Assembly: GCA_022616415.1 (NCBI GenBank)
Contig: JAKEEU010000052.1
Location: forward strand, 1 to 42,930
Length of the DNA: 42,930 nucleotides
Source: Candidatus Zhuqueibacterota bacterium
Lineage (GTDB): Bacteria; Zhuqueibacterota; Zhuqueibacteria; Zhuqueibacterales; Zhuqueibacteraceae
Reading direction: 5' to 3'
Shown in pieces: positions 1-8,653 of this stretch. The stretch's first letter is position 1. Every line of letters starts with the position of its first letter. The translations under genes and the position numbers were made by a program. The notes beneath the pieces were generated by a model, which had not been told where the DNA came from, did not search any database, and worked only from the letters and a program-made list of their open reading frames with translations.

Positions 1-66
1 GCGAGCGTTTTTCAGCGAAGCAATCCTTTGAAAATCAAGAGATTGCTTCGGCAAAAAGCGCCTCGC
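1..66. repeat. Imperfect inverted repeat at the left edge
   Basis: Bases 1-25 and 41-66 are imperfect reverse complements: both arms carry the GAAGCAATC / GATTGCTTC core and a run of T or A next to a GCG-rich end. The loop is about 15 nt. It could form a hairpin in RNA. It may continue left of the window, so its full extent is unknown. No transposase is nearby. Confidence 0.5.
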
Positions 67-425
67 AATGACTGTAATTTTATCCCTTAACGAGTATATC
101 TTGGGCAGCGCCTGCCTGGGATGGCTGCTTTCTCAAGCTCCATTGTGAGGAAGTAAAGAATGTTGTCGAGCTTGCGCACGGCGATCTTGAAGAGTTGGAG
201 TGATGGAGGGTTGGATCACTGGAACAACACAATCCAATAATCCAACAATCCATGCGATTGCGGTGGTATTCGAGCTACCACTTCGTCCTTGACTTTACTA
301 AAAGATTTGATTATCTTTTGCCGGTTTTGAAACTCAGGTTTTTTGCCGCGGCGGCAATTAGCGGTTGAAAAACTTCGCCAAAAAAGCAAAGATTTGACCC
401 TTGAGCACTAACCCAAGAAAGCCAC
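67..425. other. Leader region without a recognisable gene
   Basis: This stretch before the first gene has no open frame with coding character on either strand. It contains the octamer array at 197-253. The rest, including the roughly 170 bases just before the heparinase-like gene, shows no convincing promoter or RNA gene. A minus-strand open frame overlapping its right end is antisense to the start of the next gene and is not believed. Confidence 0.4.
197..253. repeat. Inverted array of 8-bp words (GGAnnnnn / AATCCnnn)
   Basis: The left arm has four consecutive 8-bp units beginning GGA (197-228: GGAGTGAT, GGAGGGTT, GGATCACT, GGAACAAC). The right arm has units carrying AATCC at the same 8-bp spacing (230-253: CAATCCAA, TAATCCAA, CAATCCAT). 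The arms are roughly complementary. The same word family recurs at 27321-27360, 27580-27619 and 34191-34253. Confidence 0.6.
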
Positions 426-2441
426 ATGGTGAACACCACACGTCGAGACTTTTTAAATCGCACCGTGATGACGACAGCCGGCTTGGCGCTCGGCCCGTGG
501 CGCCTCCTTGCTGAAAGCTTTACTCCGGAAAATCCTCCCCGCGGCTTGTTGTTCGATCCCGATGAATTGCCGCGCCTGCAAGAAACCATCAAGCATCCCC
601 GCTTTGTGCCGTATTGGAACTCGCTCAAAGATGCCGATCTGGAGAAGGACAAAAAATTCCTGCGTGAATTGAATCTGCTGAATCACGTCTATCATTTTCG
701 TGATGCCAGAATCATTCTCGAACGCACTTCGTTTGTCTACCTGCTCTCCAAAGACGAACGGCACTTGGAAGTAGCCAAGCTTGCCATCGAGCGCATGCTG
801 CAATATAAAAAGTGGGATTATTTTCTCGAAGGCGGCGAGCACACCATCGGCCTGCAACGCGCGCCCGAAGCCACCATTGCCATGTGTTTCGCGCGCGAAT
901 GGCTCAGCGAGGTTTTGAGCGCCGAGACCGTCAACGAGATGGAAAAGCAAATTGCCGAAAAAGGTGCGCCAGCTTGCTATCGCACGCTTTACGGCATGCG
1001 CCATCCCGATCGCGTGCGCGGCTGGAGCTTCGATCCGGAGAGCGACCATCCATTCAGTGTCGATCTCAGCCGTTGGCCGTTCATTCTCAATTCCACCAAT
1101 CTCAAAGTCATTCCGATTGCCGGACTCGGACTTGCCGGTTGCATGTTGTATGACAAACATCCGCAAGCGCCGCGCTGGGTCGATCTGGCGCTGCAAAGCG
1201 CCCGCGCCTTCGCGCCGATGTTTGGCGCCGACGGCAGTTACGAAGAGGGCATCAGCTACTGGGGCTACACCGCGTTGCACCTCGCGTTAATGCTCGAAGT
1301 GTTGTATCGCCAGCTCGGCATTGACGAGCGCAAGTTGATCAACAATTCCGGCACCGTGCGCTATGCACTGCAAATGTCCATGCCGACAGCCGGCAAGCCG
1401 AATGACGCCGTCAATTTCGGTGACGCCAGCGTCATGGGCGATATTTCGGTTTCGGCGTGGGTGGCGCGCATGCACCGCGATCCGATTGCGCAATATGTCA
1501 TCTCCTCCGTTGGCGAAGTGAAAAGCCATTTTGCCGTCATTTGGTACGACCCAACCGTTTCGCCGCAAACGCCCGGCCCGGAATTGTACGACGTGCGCTT
1601 TGCGAATGATTGGGTCGTCTCGCGCACCGGTTGGGACGAACGCAGCTCCGTCGTCGCGTTGCGCAGCGGCACGCCGGCCAATCACGAGCACGCCGATCGC
1701 AATAGCGTTATTTTCAAAGCCTACGGGGAACGGCTGTTGCACGACCCGTTCAAAGCGGCTTACCCGTACACCCAACCGCATTGGGTTCTGCGATTAACCG
1801 AAGCGCACACCGCCGTGCTCATCGACGGCAAGGGGCATCAATATCACGACGGCCACGAAGGCACTAACGCTTCGTGGGCCAATGCGCAGGTTATCGATTA
1901 TAAACCAGGCTCACAACATCTCGTCGCCACCAGCGACGCCACCGAAGCCTATAAACTCGTCAACCCGCAAGTCGATCTCGTGCGCCGCACGTTGATCTTT
2001 CTCAAACCCGACATGTTGTTGTTCTTCGATCGCGTGCGCTTGAAATCCACCCCCGCCAAAGTGCAACTGCGTTTTCAAATCTATAATGAAGATGGAAAAG
2101 GCCTGGCCAAAATTGAGAAAAATGGTTTTCAAATCGAGCGGCCACACGCGAGTCTGCTGGGATCGATCAATTCGCCAAATGCAGTGAGGCTTCGCACCGG
2201 CCTCCACAACGTGCCGCAAGACATCGGCGTTTATCCGTATGTCGAAGCCGAAGCGAAAGAAGCGCTGGATCACCTGCTGCTCACCGTTTGCACGGCGCAA
2301 GAGGCCGGCAAATCGCATGGCAAAGTAGCGGTCACGATGAAAAGCTCGACTTGGAATATTAGCGGCAAGCACAATCAGCGCGAATTTGTGGTGGAGATCA
2401 CAGTTGGTGATGACCTCCCTGTTGTGACTGCCAAAACTTAG
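426..2441 (+). CDS. Tat-exported heparinase II/III-like protein (polysaccharide lyase fold)
   Basis: A 671-residue protein probably exported to the periplasm to degrade or sense an acidic polysaccharide. The N-terminus has a twin-arginine signal (TRRDFL at residues 5-10) followed by a hydrophobic stretch. Residues about 40-370 look like the alpha/alpha toroid of heparinase II/III-type lyases, with an aromatic motif EGISYWGY near 274-281. The conserved NHEHADRNS motif at 419-427 opens the beta-sheet half, as in the Heparinase II/III C-terminal domain. The length suits the family. The start has only a weak AAGAAAG upstream. It is followed, after an inverted repeat, by a dioxygenase and a dehydrogenase, so the three may act on one sugar or uronate, which is inference. 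Exact substrate cannot be read. Confidence 0.82.
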   Translation: MVNTTRRDFLNRTVMTTAGLALGPWRLLAESFTPENPPRGLLFDPDELPRLQETIKHPRFVPYWNSLKDADLEKDKKFLRELNLLNHVYHFRDARIILERTSFVYLLSKDERHLEVAKLAIERMLQYKKWDYFLEGGEHTIGLQRAPEATIAMCFAREWLSEVLSAETVNEMEKQIAEKGAPACYRTLYGMRHPDRVRGWSFDPESDHPFSVDLSRWPFILNSTNLKVIPIAGLGLAGCMLYDKHPQAPRWVDLALQSARAFAPMFGADGSYEEGISYWGYTALHLALMLEVLYRQLGIDERKLINNSGTVRYALQMSMPTAGKPNDAVNFGDASVMGDISVSAWVARMHRDPIAQYVISSVGEVKSHFAVIWYDPTVSPQTPGPELYDVRFANDWVVSRTGWDERSSVVALRSGTPANHEHADRNSVIFKAYGERLLHDPFKAAYPYTQPHWVLRLTEAHTAVLIDGKGHQYHDGHEGTNASWANAQVIDYKPGSQHLVATSDATEAYKLVNPQVDLVRRTLIFLKPDMLLFFDRVRLKSTPAKVQLRFQIYNEDGKGLAKIEKNGFQIERPHASLLGSINSPNAVRLRTGLHNVPQDIGVYPYVEAEAKEALDHLLLTVCTAQEAGKSHGKVAVTMKSSTWNISGKHNQREFVVEITVGDDLPVVTAKT

Positions 2442-2464
2442 TGGCAAAATTTTAACAGGATTAA

Positions 2465-2537
2465 CCAACGGATAAAAGCGGCCAACGGATAAGAAAAAAA
2501 TTGGGTTTAAAACCCGTTGGCAGCCTCTATCCGTTGG
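2465..2537. repeat. CCAACGGAT-family inverted repeat
   Basis: CCAACGGATA at 2465-2474 is perfectly complementary to TATCCGTTGG at 2528-2537. A second CCAACGGATAAG lies at 2482, about 17 bp after the first, and an ACCCGTTGG lies in the opposite arm. The element fills the gap between the heparinase-like gene and the next gene, ending 48 bases before that start codon. Relatives occur at 16967-17026 and 32319-32382. Confidence 0.6.
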
Positions 2538-2585
2538 AAAATTTTTTTAGTTCATTCGGAGGGCTGAAATAAAGGAGCGCTTGAC

Positions 2586-3473
2586 ATGACCGAACACCCC
2601 TTTGTCGAATCACAAAATCTTCTCAATCAATCCGAAGTTTTGCGTCAACGTCTCGACGAAAACGGCTACCTGTTTTTCAGAAACCTGCTCGATCACGAGC
2701 CGTTGCTCCGCGTCCGCCGGCAAATACTGGAAATTTGTCAGAAACAAGGCTGGCTGTTGAATGGCAGCGACATCATGGAAGGCCGCGGGCGCGCCGATGC
2801 CTATTCCGGCTACTTTGAATTTACGCCCGTATATCGAGACATTCAATTGCTCGAAGATTTTCACGCGCTGCCGCATCACCCGAAAATCGTCAACACCCTG
2901 GCGGCCGTTTTGGGCGGCGCAATTTTCCCGCATCCCCGCAATATTTCGCGCATTACTTTGCCAGACAGCCTCAAGATGACCACGCCGCCGCACCAAGATT
3001 ACGTTTTTATCCAGGGCACGCGCCGAGTTTACACCGTCTGGTTTCCGCTAAATGATTGTCCGCGGCCATTGGGCGGATTGGGCATTGCGGCCGGCACGCA
3101 TCGCCTCGGAATTTTACCCACAAAAAATGCTGAAGGCACCGGCGGCTTGTGTACCGATATCGACGAAACCAAGCAGGAATGGCACACCGGCGATTTTCAT
3201 CTCGGTGACGTGATCGTTTTCAATGCGCTCACCGTGCACAAAGCCTATCACAACACCACTAAAGACACGCTGCGGCTCTCGTGTGATTTTCGCTATCAAC
3301 TCGCCAACGAACCGCTGGTGTGGGACACCATTCGTCCGCACATGCAATTGCACAGTTGGGAGACGATCTACGCCAATTGGAAGGCCGATACTTACAAATA
3401 TTATTGGCACAACTATTCGTTGCAAGTCGTTCCGGGCGTGCATCCCGCGCAAGTGCCGGCGGACGTTCAGTGA
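2586..3473 (+). CDS. Phytanoyl-CoA dioxygenase (PhyH) family protein
   Basis: A 295-residue Fe(II)/2-oxoglutarate-dependent oxygenase of the PhyH family; such enzymes hydroxylate small substrates in the cytoplasm. The metal triad is visible: H136-Q-D138 in TTPPHQDYVF and H218 in LTVHKAYHN, with R230 (DTLRLS) as the probable 2-oxoglutarate-binding arginine. A good ribosome site (AAGGAG, 2572-2577) lies 8 bases before the ATG. The stop codon and the last codon sit inside the first unit of a heptamer array (3468 onward), so the C-terminus may have been shaped by the repeat. The neighbours are a heparinase-like protein and a Gfo/Idh/MocA oxidoreductase. Substrate unknown. Confidence 0.85.
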   Translation: MTEHPFVESQNLLNQSEVLRQRLDENGYLFFRNLLDHEPLLRVRRQILEICQKQGWLLNGSDIMEGRGRADAYSGYFEFTPVYRDIQLLEDFHALPHHPKIVNTLAAVLGGAIFPHPRNISRITLPDSLKMTTPPHQDYVFIQGTRRVYTVWFPLNDCPRPLGGLGIAAGTHRLGILPTKNAEGTGGLCTDIDETKQEWHTGDFHLGDVIVFNALTVHKAYHNTTKDTLRLSCDFRYQLANEPLVWDTIRPHMQLHSWETIYANWKADTYKYYWHNYSLQVVPGVHPAQVPADVQ

Positions 3474-3532
3474 CCAGTAATCAGTAAGCAGTGATCAGTG
3501 ATCAGTAACTTATAACTGACGAATCATAACTG
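3468..3532. repeat. Inverted array of 7-bp words (CAGTRAN / ATAACTG)
   Basis: Six contiguous heptamers run from 3468 to 3509: CAGTGAC, CAGTAAT, CAGTAAG, CAGTGAT, CAGTGAT, CAGTAAC. The complementary word ATAACTG then appears at 3512 and 3526, exactly two heptamers apart. The first unit overlaps the stop codon of the preceding gene, and the last ends 4 bases before the next ATG. The same family, in the opposite orientation, lies at 13925-13959. Confidence 0.7.
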
Positions 3533-3536
3533 AAAC

Positions 3537-4808
3537 ATGAATCCCCTGCTTCGCTTCGCCGTCATCGGTCTCGGCGGCATGGCTAAAGCTCATCTCGACG
3601 CTGTCGCTTGGTTGGAAAAACTAGGCCTGGCAAAACTGAGTGGCGTGGTCGCCATTGCGATTGATCGCAATCGCTTTCCCGAACTCGTCCAGTCGCTCAC
3701 GGCACGCCATATTCCGCTGTACGCCTCGATTGAAGAATTTATGCAAAACGCCGCCGGCACCGCCGACGTGCTTACCGTGCCGATTGGCATTCATCAGCAT
3801 GTGCCGGTGAGTATCGCGGCTTTACGCGCCGGTCTCCATGTTTATTGCGAAAAGCCTGTGGCCGCGACCATTCAGGAAGTGGATCGATTGATTGCGACGC
3901 AGAAATCGAGTCGTAAGCTTGTCGGCATCAATTTTCAAAATATCTACAGCGCTTCGATTCAAAATTTAAGAGCGCGAATCTGCGATGGCCGGTTGGGAGA
4001 ATTGAAATCGGCGGCGCTGATATGCAGTTGGCCGCGCAGCCGCAACTATTATGCTCGCAACGACTGGGCCGGACGATTGCGCAAAGATGGCGATTGGATT
4101 CTCGATAGTCCGGCCAACAATGCCATGGGGCATTATTTGCACAATATGCTTTATCTCGCTTCGAATTCATTTGCAGATTCAGCCTTGCCATTGGAAATAA
4201 CCGCAGAGCTTTATCGCGCGGCTAATATTGAAAGCTACGATACTGCCGCTCTCCGCGTACGCTGCGAGAAAGAGGTTTTAGTGCATTCTTACATGACCCT
4301 CGCCGGCGCACCGGTGTACGGCCCGGTGATGGAATTGACGTGCGAAAACGGCAAAGCGACCTGGAAAAATTTCAACGGCGAAACGAGCATCCGTTACCGT
4401 GACGGCGGAGAAGAGAAATTTGATAACGGCTCGCCCGAATGGACTTACGAAGGATTTCGGAATTTCGTGCGCGCGATACATGGCGAGGAAAGGCTGCTCT
4501 GTCCACCGGAGGTGTGCCGGAGCCACACGCTTTGCGTCAACGGCGCGCACGAGAGCTGTCCGGTCATACAAAATTTTCCGCCTTCGGAAATCACTGTTGT
4601 CACCGACAAAGAGATGCCGCCCTCTGATGCGATAGCTGTTTTTGATCGCGTGCCGAATTTGAATACGCTGCTGCAAAGAGCCTTTGAACAGAGAAAGCTG
4701 CTATCAGAAATGGGCATCCCGTGGGCGGTCGCGGGCAAACCGTTCAATCTGCAGAGCTACGATCACTTTCCTGCACCGAATGGAAATTTTGCAAAAAGGA
4801 ATTTATAG
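3537..4808 (+). CDS. Gfo/Idh/MocA family oxidoreductase
   Basis: A 423-residue NAD(P)-dependent dehydrogenase of the Gfo/Idh/MocA family, typically acting on sugars, inositols or their derivatives. The Rossmann dinucleotide loop is at the N-terminus (VIGLGGMA, glycines at 11, 13 and 14). The family-typical CEKPVA segment (E105-K106-P107) provides the catalytic-site lysine. The C-terminal alpha/beta domain follows. No ribosome site is evident: the heptamer array ends 4 bases before the ATG, so translation may be re-initiated from upstream or leaderless. It lies downstream of a polysaccharide-lyase-like gene and a dioxygenase, consistent with oxidising a released sugar, which is inference. The 210-base gap after it holds a MITE-like element. 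Confidence 0.85.
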   Translation: MNPLLRFAVIGLGGMAKAHLDAVAWLEKLGLAKLSGVVAIAIDRNRFPELVQSLTARHIPLYASIEEFMQNAAGTADVLTVPIGIHQHVPVSIAALRAGLHVYCEKPVAATIQEVDRLIATQKSSRKLVGINFQNIYSASIQNLRARICDGRLGELKSAALICSWPRSRNYYARNDWAGRLRKDGDWILDSPANNAMGHYLHNMLYLASNSFADSALPLEITAELYRAANIESYDTAALRVRCEKEVLVHSYMTLAGAPVYGPVMELTCENGKATWKNFNGETSIRYRDGGEEKFDNGSPEWTYEGFRNFVRAIHGEERLLCPPEVCRSHTLCVNGAHESCPVIQNFPPSEITVVTDKEMPPSDAIAVFDRVPNLNTLLQRAFEQRKLLSEMGIPWAVAGKPFNLQSYDHFPAPNGNFAKRNL

Positions 4809-4817
4809 CTAAATCCG

Positions 4818-4940
4818 TTGTTTCTGTAATGCCTCACTTGGATGGACCGTCCGGACGCTGAACCTCGAGAACTTGCCAGAATCGCGTATGACAAAGCGTC
4901 CGGACGGTGCTCTTCCACCCATGAGGCATTACTTGTTTCT
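4818..4940. mobile_element. MITE-like element with 8-bp target site duplication
   Basis: A 107-bp non-coding element (4826-4932) is bounded by perfect 11-bp terminal inverted repeats, GTAATGCCTCA and TGAGGCATTAC. Inside, a second perfect 14-bp inverted pair (4846-4859 and 4895-4908) each contains the palindrome CGTCCGGACG. The element is flanked directly on both sides by the 8-bp direct repeat TTGTTTCT (4818-4825 and 4933-4940), as expected for a target site duplication. It encodes nothing. It resembles a miniature inverted-repeat element moved by an IS transposase elsewhere in the genome. Several IS families make 8-bp duplications; the family cannot be named from the ends alone. Confidence 0.75.
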
Positions 4941-5018
4941 TGTGTTTGCGCTTGCTTTTGATGCTTTCCGATGTTAGCTTAAAACAGCATCGCGAAAACA
5001 GTCAAAAGGAGCTGATGA

Positions 5019-6560
5019 ATGAGATATTTTAATACCTCCGGCCCTTGCAATCCCACGGAGCATTATACTGTCCTGCGAAAAGAGCTGATCGCCCAAGGAT
5101 TGGACAAAGTTCACAAGGGAAGATACCTTACGATCTTCGCACCGAGACAGGCCGGCAAAACGACTTATTTTCAGCTTCTCTTAGAAGAGCTGCGGAAAGA
5201 TCGACGCTATACGCCGATTTGGATCAGCTCGGAAAATTTGCTTGGTGCCACTAAAAAAGAGTTTTATGAAGTTTTGAATCATAAGCTGGGTCGGGAACTG
5301 GCAGAGTATGGGGTCAAGTCTCCTCTTGTCATCAGAAATCAGTTACATCTGGCGCGATTTTTTGAGGAAATTCGGAACCAATGCCAGGCGGTGGTGATGG
5401 TGATCGATGAATTCGAGGGCATACCGAAACAGCGAGTAGGCGAGCTGATGCACACGTTTCGGGCCATCTACCACGAACGCAAACACTCCGCCTTGCATTC
5501 GCTCATTCTCGTTGGCGTCAGCACGATCGCCGATTTGATTGTTTCTGCTTCAACCTCGCCTTTCAATATCGTTGGCGAGCTGAAGATTCCCTATTTCTCG
5601 TCGGAGGAAGTCAGCGATTTGATCGGGCAATACACCAGAGACAACGGGCAGCCGTTTGATCGGGAGGTTGTCAAAGCGATCTATGAAAACACCGGCGGCC
5701 AACCCGGTTTGGTATCCGGCTTGTGCGCTCATCTTGTGGAGCAAGTTGCCACCGACCGCACCAAGCCGGTCACGATGGATGATTTTTATCGCACCCTCAA
5801 ACATTTTCTCACGGAAAGATTCGACAAAAACATCTTGAACATCGTGCAAAAAGCGCGAGCGAAACAACCCTTTATGTTGAAGTTGTTGTTTGCCGATGTC
5901 GATATATCCTTCACTGTCGACGACCCTGATATTGGATATCTTTATGCCAACGGCGTCGTTGAAAACGTCGATGGCTACACGGACATAGCGGTGCCATTAT
6001 ATAAAAAACGTTTGCTGACAGCCTTTCGACCGACGGTGAATGGAGAAATCGGTTATTACGTCTCAGCGCATGACACGTTTAATGAATATTTTTCAAAAGA
6101 CGGCTTGAATCTCAAAGCCATCCTGCAACGGTACGTTGAGTATGTGGGAAGACGCGGCTACCAGGCTTTTGACACCAAACATCTGAAAGAAGGCGCCTGG
6201 CATTATTCCCTCGATGGGTTCATCAATTTTTTTGTCGAGCGTCTGGGCGGCCAAACTTTTACCGAGGTGCCTTCCGGAAGGGGCCGGACGGATATCATGA
6301 TTCTCTTCCGCAATAAAAAATATATCATCGAGACCAAAATCTTCACCGACCAGACTTATTTTCAACAAGGCAAAAGGCAGTTGGCAGAATATCTCAAGAC
6401 CGAAGGCTTGGAGGTCGGTTACTATGTTGTCTTTAGCAAAAAACATGCTGAAGACGATGTGTTAGAGGAAGAAGAAGTCATTGATGGCAAGCGCATCGTC
6501 ACGCGCATCATTCGCGTCAATTTTGAAAGGCCCAGCCGCAGAAAAAAGAAAAAGAAATGA
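5019..6560 (+). CDS. AAA-like ATPase fused to a PD-(D/E)XK nuclease-like domain
   Basis: A 513-residue protein of the AAA-ATPase-like/PDDEXK_9 type. The P-loop is APRQAGKT (41-48, K47), and the Walker B-like MVIDEFEG has D130 and E131. The middle is a helical lid and winged-helix region. The C-terminus shows the nuclease-fold signature D425-x12-E438-T-K440 in a GRTDIMILF...YIIETKIF context. Such proteins are common in many copies in some bacteria; their role is poorly known, with mobile-element or defence links suggested. AAAAGGAG (5004-5011) sits 7 bases before the chosen ATG. The basic lysine/arginine tail ends in an ATGA overlap with the downstream flavin oxidoreductase, implying translational coupling of two functionally unrelated genes. 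Confidence 0.85.
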   Translation: MRYFNTSGPCNPTEHYTVLRKELIAQGLDKVHKGRYLTIFAPRQAGKTTYFQLLLEELRKDRRYTPIWISSENLLGATKKEFYEVLNHKLGRELAEYGVKSPLVIRNQLHLARFFEEIRNQCQAVVMVIDEFEGIPKQRVGELMHTFRAIYHERKHSALHSLILVGVSTIADLIVSASTSPFNIVGELKIPYFSSEEVSDLIGQYTRDNGQPFDREVVKAIYENTGGQPGLVSGLCAHLVEQVATDRTKPVTMDDFYRTLKHFLTERFDKNILNIVQKARAKQPFMLKLLFADVDISFTVDDPDIGYLYANGVVENVDGYTDIAVPLYKKRLLTAFRPTVNGEIGYYVSAHDTFNEYFSKDGLNLKAILQRYVEYVGRRGYQAFDTKHLKEGAWHYSLDGFINFFVERLGGQTFTEVPSGRGRTDIMILFRNKKYIIETKIFTDQTYFQQGKRQLAEYLKTEGLEVGYYVVFSKKHAEDDVLEEEEVIDGKRIVTRIIRVNFERPSRRKKKKK

Positions 6561-8014
6561 GCTACCGCCGCATCGCCACGCTCAAAACCGCCACCGACTT
6601 CCGCAATTATCTGGCGCAGTCAGGCGTGGATTTAAATTTCGACGAACACGTGCAAAGTGGGTCGACTTCCCCGCTTGCCCAGCCGTTTCAATTAACCAAC
6701 GGTTTCAAAATCGGCAATCGCTTCGCCATTCTGCCGATGGAAGGCTGGGACGGCACCACCGATGGCAAACCCACCGAGCCGACTATCCGGCGCTGGCAGC
6801 GCTTTGGCCAGAGCGGCGCCAAGCTGATTTGGGGCGGCGAGGCGGTCGCCGTGCGCGAAGACGGCCGCGCCAATCCGAATCAGTTGCTTATTACTGAAAA
6901 AAATCTCGGCAATATTTCGGCGCTGCGCGAGACGTTAGTGCAAGCTCACGAAGCACGCTTTCGACGCAGCGATGATTTATTGGTGGGATTGCAACTGACG
7001 CATTCCGGTCGTTTTGCGAAACCCACGCGCAAGGATCGAATGGAGCCGAAAATTCTCTATCATCATCCCCTGCTCGATGCTAAATTCCATCTCTCACCCG
7101 ACACGCCGGTAATGAGCGATGACGAAATCGCCTGGCTTGTTGCTGATTTTGTTCAAGCGGCGGCGTTAGCGCACCGCGCCGGTTTTGCTTTCGTTGACAT
7201 CAAACATTGCCACGGTTATTTAGGGCACGAATTTCTCAGCGCCGTGGATCGCTCCGGCCGTTACGGTGGCAGTTTCGAGAATCGCACCCGCTTTCTGCGC
7301 GAAATCGTCGCCGGCATTCGCGCCAATGTGCCTGGAATGGAAATCGGCGTTCGCCTCAGCGCCTTTGATTTCATTCCATTCCGCGCCGGCGCGGATAATA
7401 TTGGGCGGCCGGAACAAATCGAAGAAAAGTATCGCTACGCCTTTGGCGGCGATGGCACCGGAGTTGGCATTGATCTGACCGAGCCGTACGCTTTTCTCGA
7501 TTTGCTCGCGGAGTTGAAAATTCAGCTCATTTGCATCTCCGCCGGTAGCCCTTATTACAATCCGCACATTCAACGCCCGGCGGTCTTTCCTCCTTCTGAT
7601 GGTTATCAACCGCCGGAAGATCCACTCGTTGGCGTGGCGCGGCAAATCAACGTCACCGCCAAACTCAAACAATATCGTCCCGATCTCACTTTTGTCGGCA
7701 CCGGCTATACCTATCTGCAAGAGTGGCTGCCGCATGTCGCGCAGCATGTCGTTCGTATGGGAAAAGTTGATTTCGTCGGTTACGGACGTATGGTTTTGAC
7801 ATATCCCGATTTTGCCGCTGACGTGCTGACTGGCAAACCGTTGCAGCGCAAACGTATCTGCCGCACCTTCAGTGATTGCACCACGGCGCCGCGCAATGGG
7901 TTGATTTCGGGGTGTTATCCGCTGGATGAATATTATAAAGAACGGCCGGAGGCGGCAATATTAGCCAGGGTCAAATCCAAAGAGCCGGAGAAGATGAAGA
8001 AGATCAAGGTGTAA
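6557..8014 (+). CDS. NADH:flavin oxidoreductase / old yellow enzyme family protein
   Basis: A 485-residue FMN-dependent TIM-barrel oxidoreductase of the OYE/2,4-dienoyl-CoA reductase type. Recognisable pieces are [13 protein letters not shown] near residues 55-67, the substrate-proximal D214-I-K-H217-C-H219-G-Y motif, and the family-typical [14 protein letters not shown] that follows. The C-terminus has a cysteine cluster ([21 protein letters not shown]) where Fe-S-containing relatives bind a 4Fe-4S cluster, so a cluster is possible but not proven. The separate pyridine-nucleotide domain of the larger dienoyl-CoA reductases is absent. The ATG overlaps the stop of the ATPase-nuclease gene. Substrate is unknown. 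Confidence 0.85.
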   Translation: MSYRRIATLKTATDFRNYLAQSGVDLNFDEHVQSGSTSPLAQPFQLTNGFKIGNRFAILPMEGWDGTTDGKPTEPTIRRWQRFGQSGAKLIWGGEAVAVREDGRANPNQLLITEKNLGNISALRETLVQAHEARFRRSDDLLVGLQLTHSGRFAKPTRKDRMEPKILYHHPLLDAKFHLSPDTPVMSDDEIAWLVADFVQAAALAHRAGFAFVDIKHCHGYLGHEFLSAVDRSGRYGGSFENRTRFLREIVAGIRANVPGMEIGVRLSAFDFIPFRAGADNIGRPEQIEEKYRYAFGGDGTGVGIDLTEPYAFLDLLAELKIQLICISAGSPYYNPHIQRPAVFPPSDGYQPPEDPLVGVARQINVTAKLKQYRPDLTFVGTGYTYLQEWLPHVAQHVVRMGKVDFVGYGRMVLTYPDFAADVLTGKPLQRKRICRTFSDCTTAPRNGLISGCYPLDEYYKERPEAAILARVKSKEPEKMKKIKV

Positions 8015-8140
8015 ATAGGCGCGGCAACGACGTAAAACCACAACAAACCGAGCTTGACTTTTCCGAAAAAGTTGCGTAGCTTTGTATAAATCTATCATCG
8101 CTGCATAAAAGAAAAGGCGCTGATTATCATGGAGGCTAAT

Positions 8141-8638
8141 ATGCAAACATACACTTTGCCGCGCGAGGCCTTTAATTTATTGCTCGAAGCGCTTGGAGGG
8201 CAACAAAAGGCGGAAGTCTTTGCCAAGTCTATGGAGTCATTTCTCGTTGCCATCGAAAACAAAGCTACAGCCGAAATTGTTGACAAAAAGGAAATGATAA
8301 AAATTGAGGTTCGGGATGAGCTCAGAAAAGAGCTGGTAACCAGAGAGATATTTGATGAGACTCTTAAAAGCTTAAGAAACGAGATCAGGGAGAGGTTCAA
8401 CGTCGTCGACGAGAAATTCAAAGGCGTCGATGAGAAATTCAAAGGCGTCGATGAGAAATTCAAAGGCGTCGACGAGAAATTCAAAGGCGTCGACGAAAAG
8501 CTCAAGAGTCTGGAGGACCGGATGGTCGAGAAATTCAAGAGCCTTGATTTCAAGCTGAATCTTTTTCTAGCAATCGCGCTGATTGCTTTGACGTTTGCTA
8601 ATCCGGCTTTTGTCGAGTTAATTAAAAAAATATTTTAA
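8141..8638 (+). CDS. Coiled-coil protein with 7-residue repeats and a C-terminal membrane anchor
   Basis: About 165 residues. An earlier in-frame ATG exists at 8129, but the GGAGG at 8131-8135 is placed 5 bases before the ATG at 8141, so I chose the latter. The N-terminal half is charged and helical. The middle repeats the heptad VDEKFKG four times plus a diverged copy, ideal for a coiled coil. The C-terminus is a single hydrophobic segment (LNLFLAIALIALTFANPAF) that should anchor it in the membrane. The architecture resembles CCDC90/DUF1640-like bacterial proteins, but assignment is tentative and no function is known. The repeats are encoded by nearly identical 21-bp units, suggesting recent expansion. 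Confidence 0.75.
   Translation: MQTYTLPREAFNLLLEALGGQQKAEVFAKSMESFLVAIENKATAEIVDKKEMIKIEVRDELRKELVTREIFDETLKSLRNEIRERFNVVDEKFKGVDEKFKGVDEKFKGVDEKFKGVDEKLKSLEDRMVEKFKSLDFKLNLFLAIALIALTFANPAFVELIKKIF
8408..8512 (+). repeat. 21-bp in-gene tandem repeat
   Basis: Four near-identical 21-bp units (8408-8428, 8429-8449, 8450-8470, 8471-8491) differ only at GAC/GAT wobble positions; a fifth diverged unit follows (8492-8512). Each encodes one coiled-coil heptad. Copy number may vary between strains. Confidence 0.9.
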
Positions 8639-8653
8639 CATGAGCAAAGCAAA

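Noticed and set aside
453..1280. Long minus-strand open frame opposite the heparinase-like gene
   Set aside because: It is antisense to a gene with clear family motifs; the frame stays open because of the codon usage of the real gene and shows no domain or ribosome site. The same applies to 23940-25133, 32822-33889, 34257-35384 and 40623-41630 on the minus strand.
4826..4932. Inverted repeat as a simple terminator for the Gfo/Idh/MocA gene
   Set aside because: The exact terminal repeats and the flanking 8-bp duplication fit a mobile element better; it may still act as a terminator secondarily.
8408..8512. Regular direct repeats that could suggest CRISPR
   Set aside because: Units are contiguous without spacers and encode coiled-coil heptads in frame; there are no cas genes.
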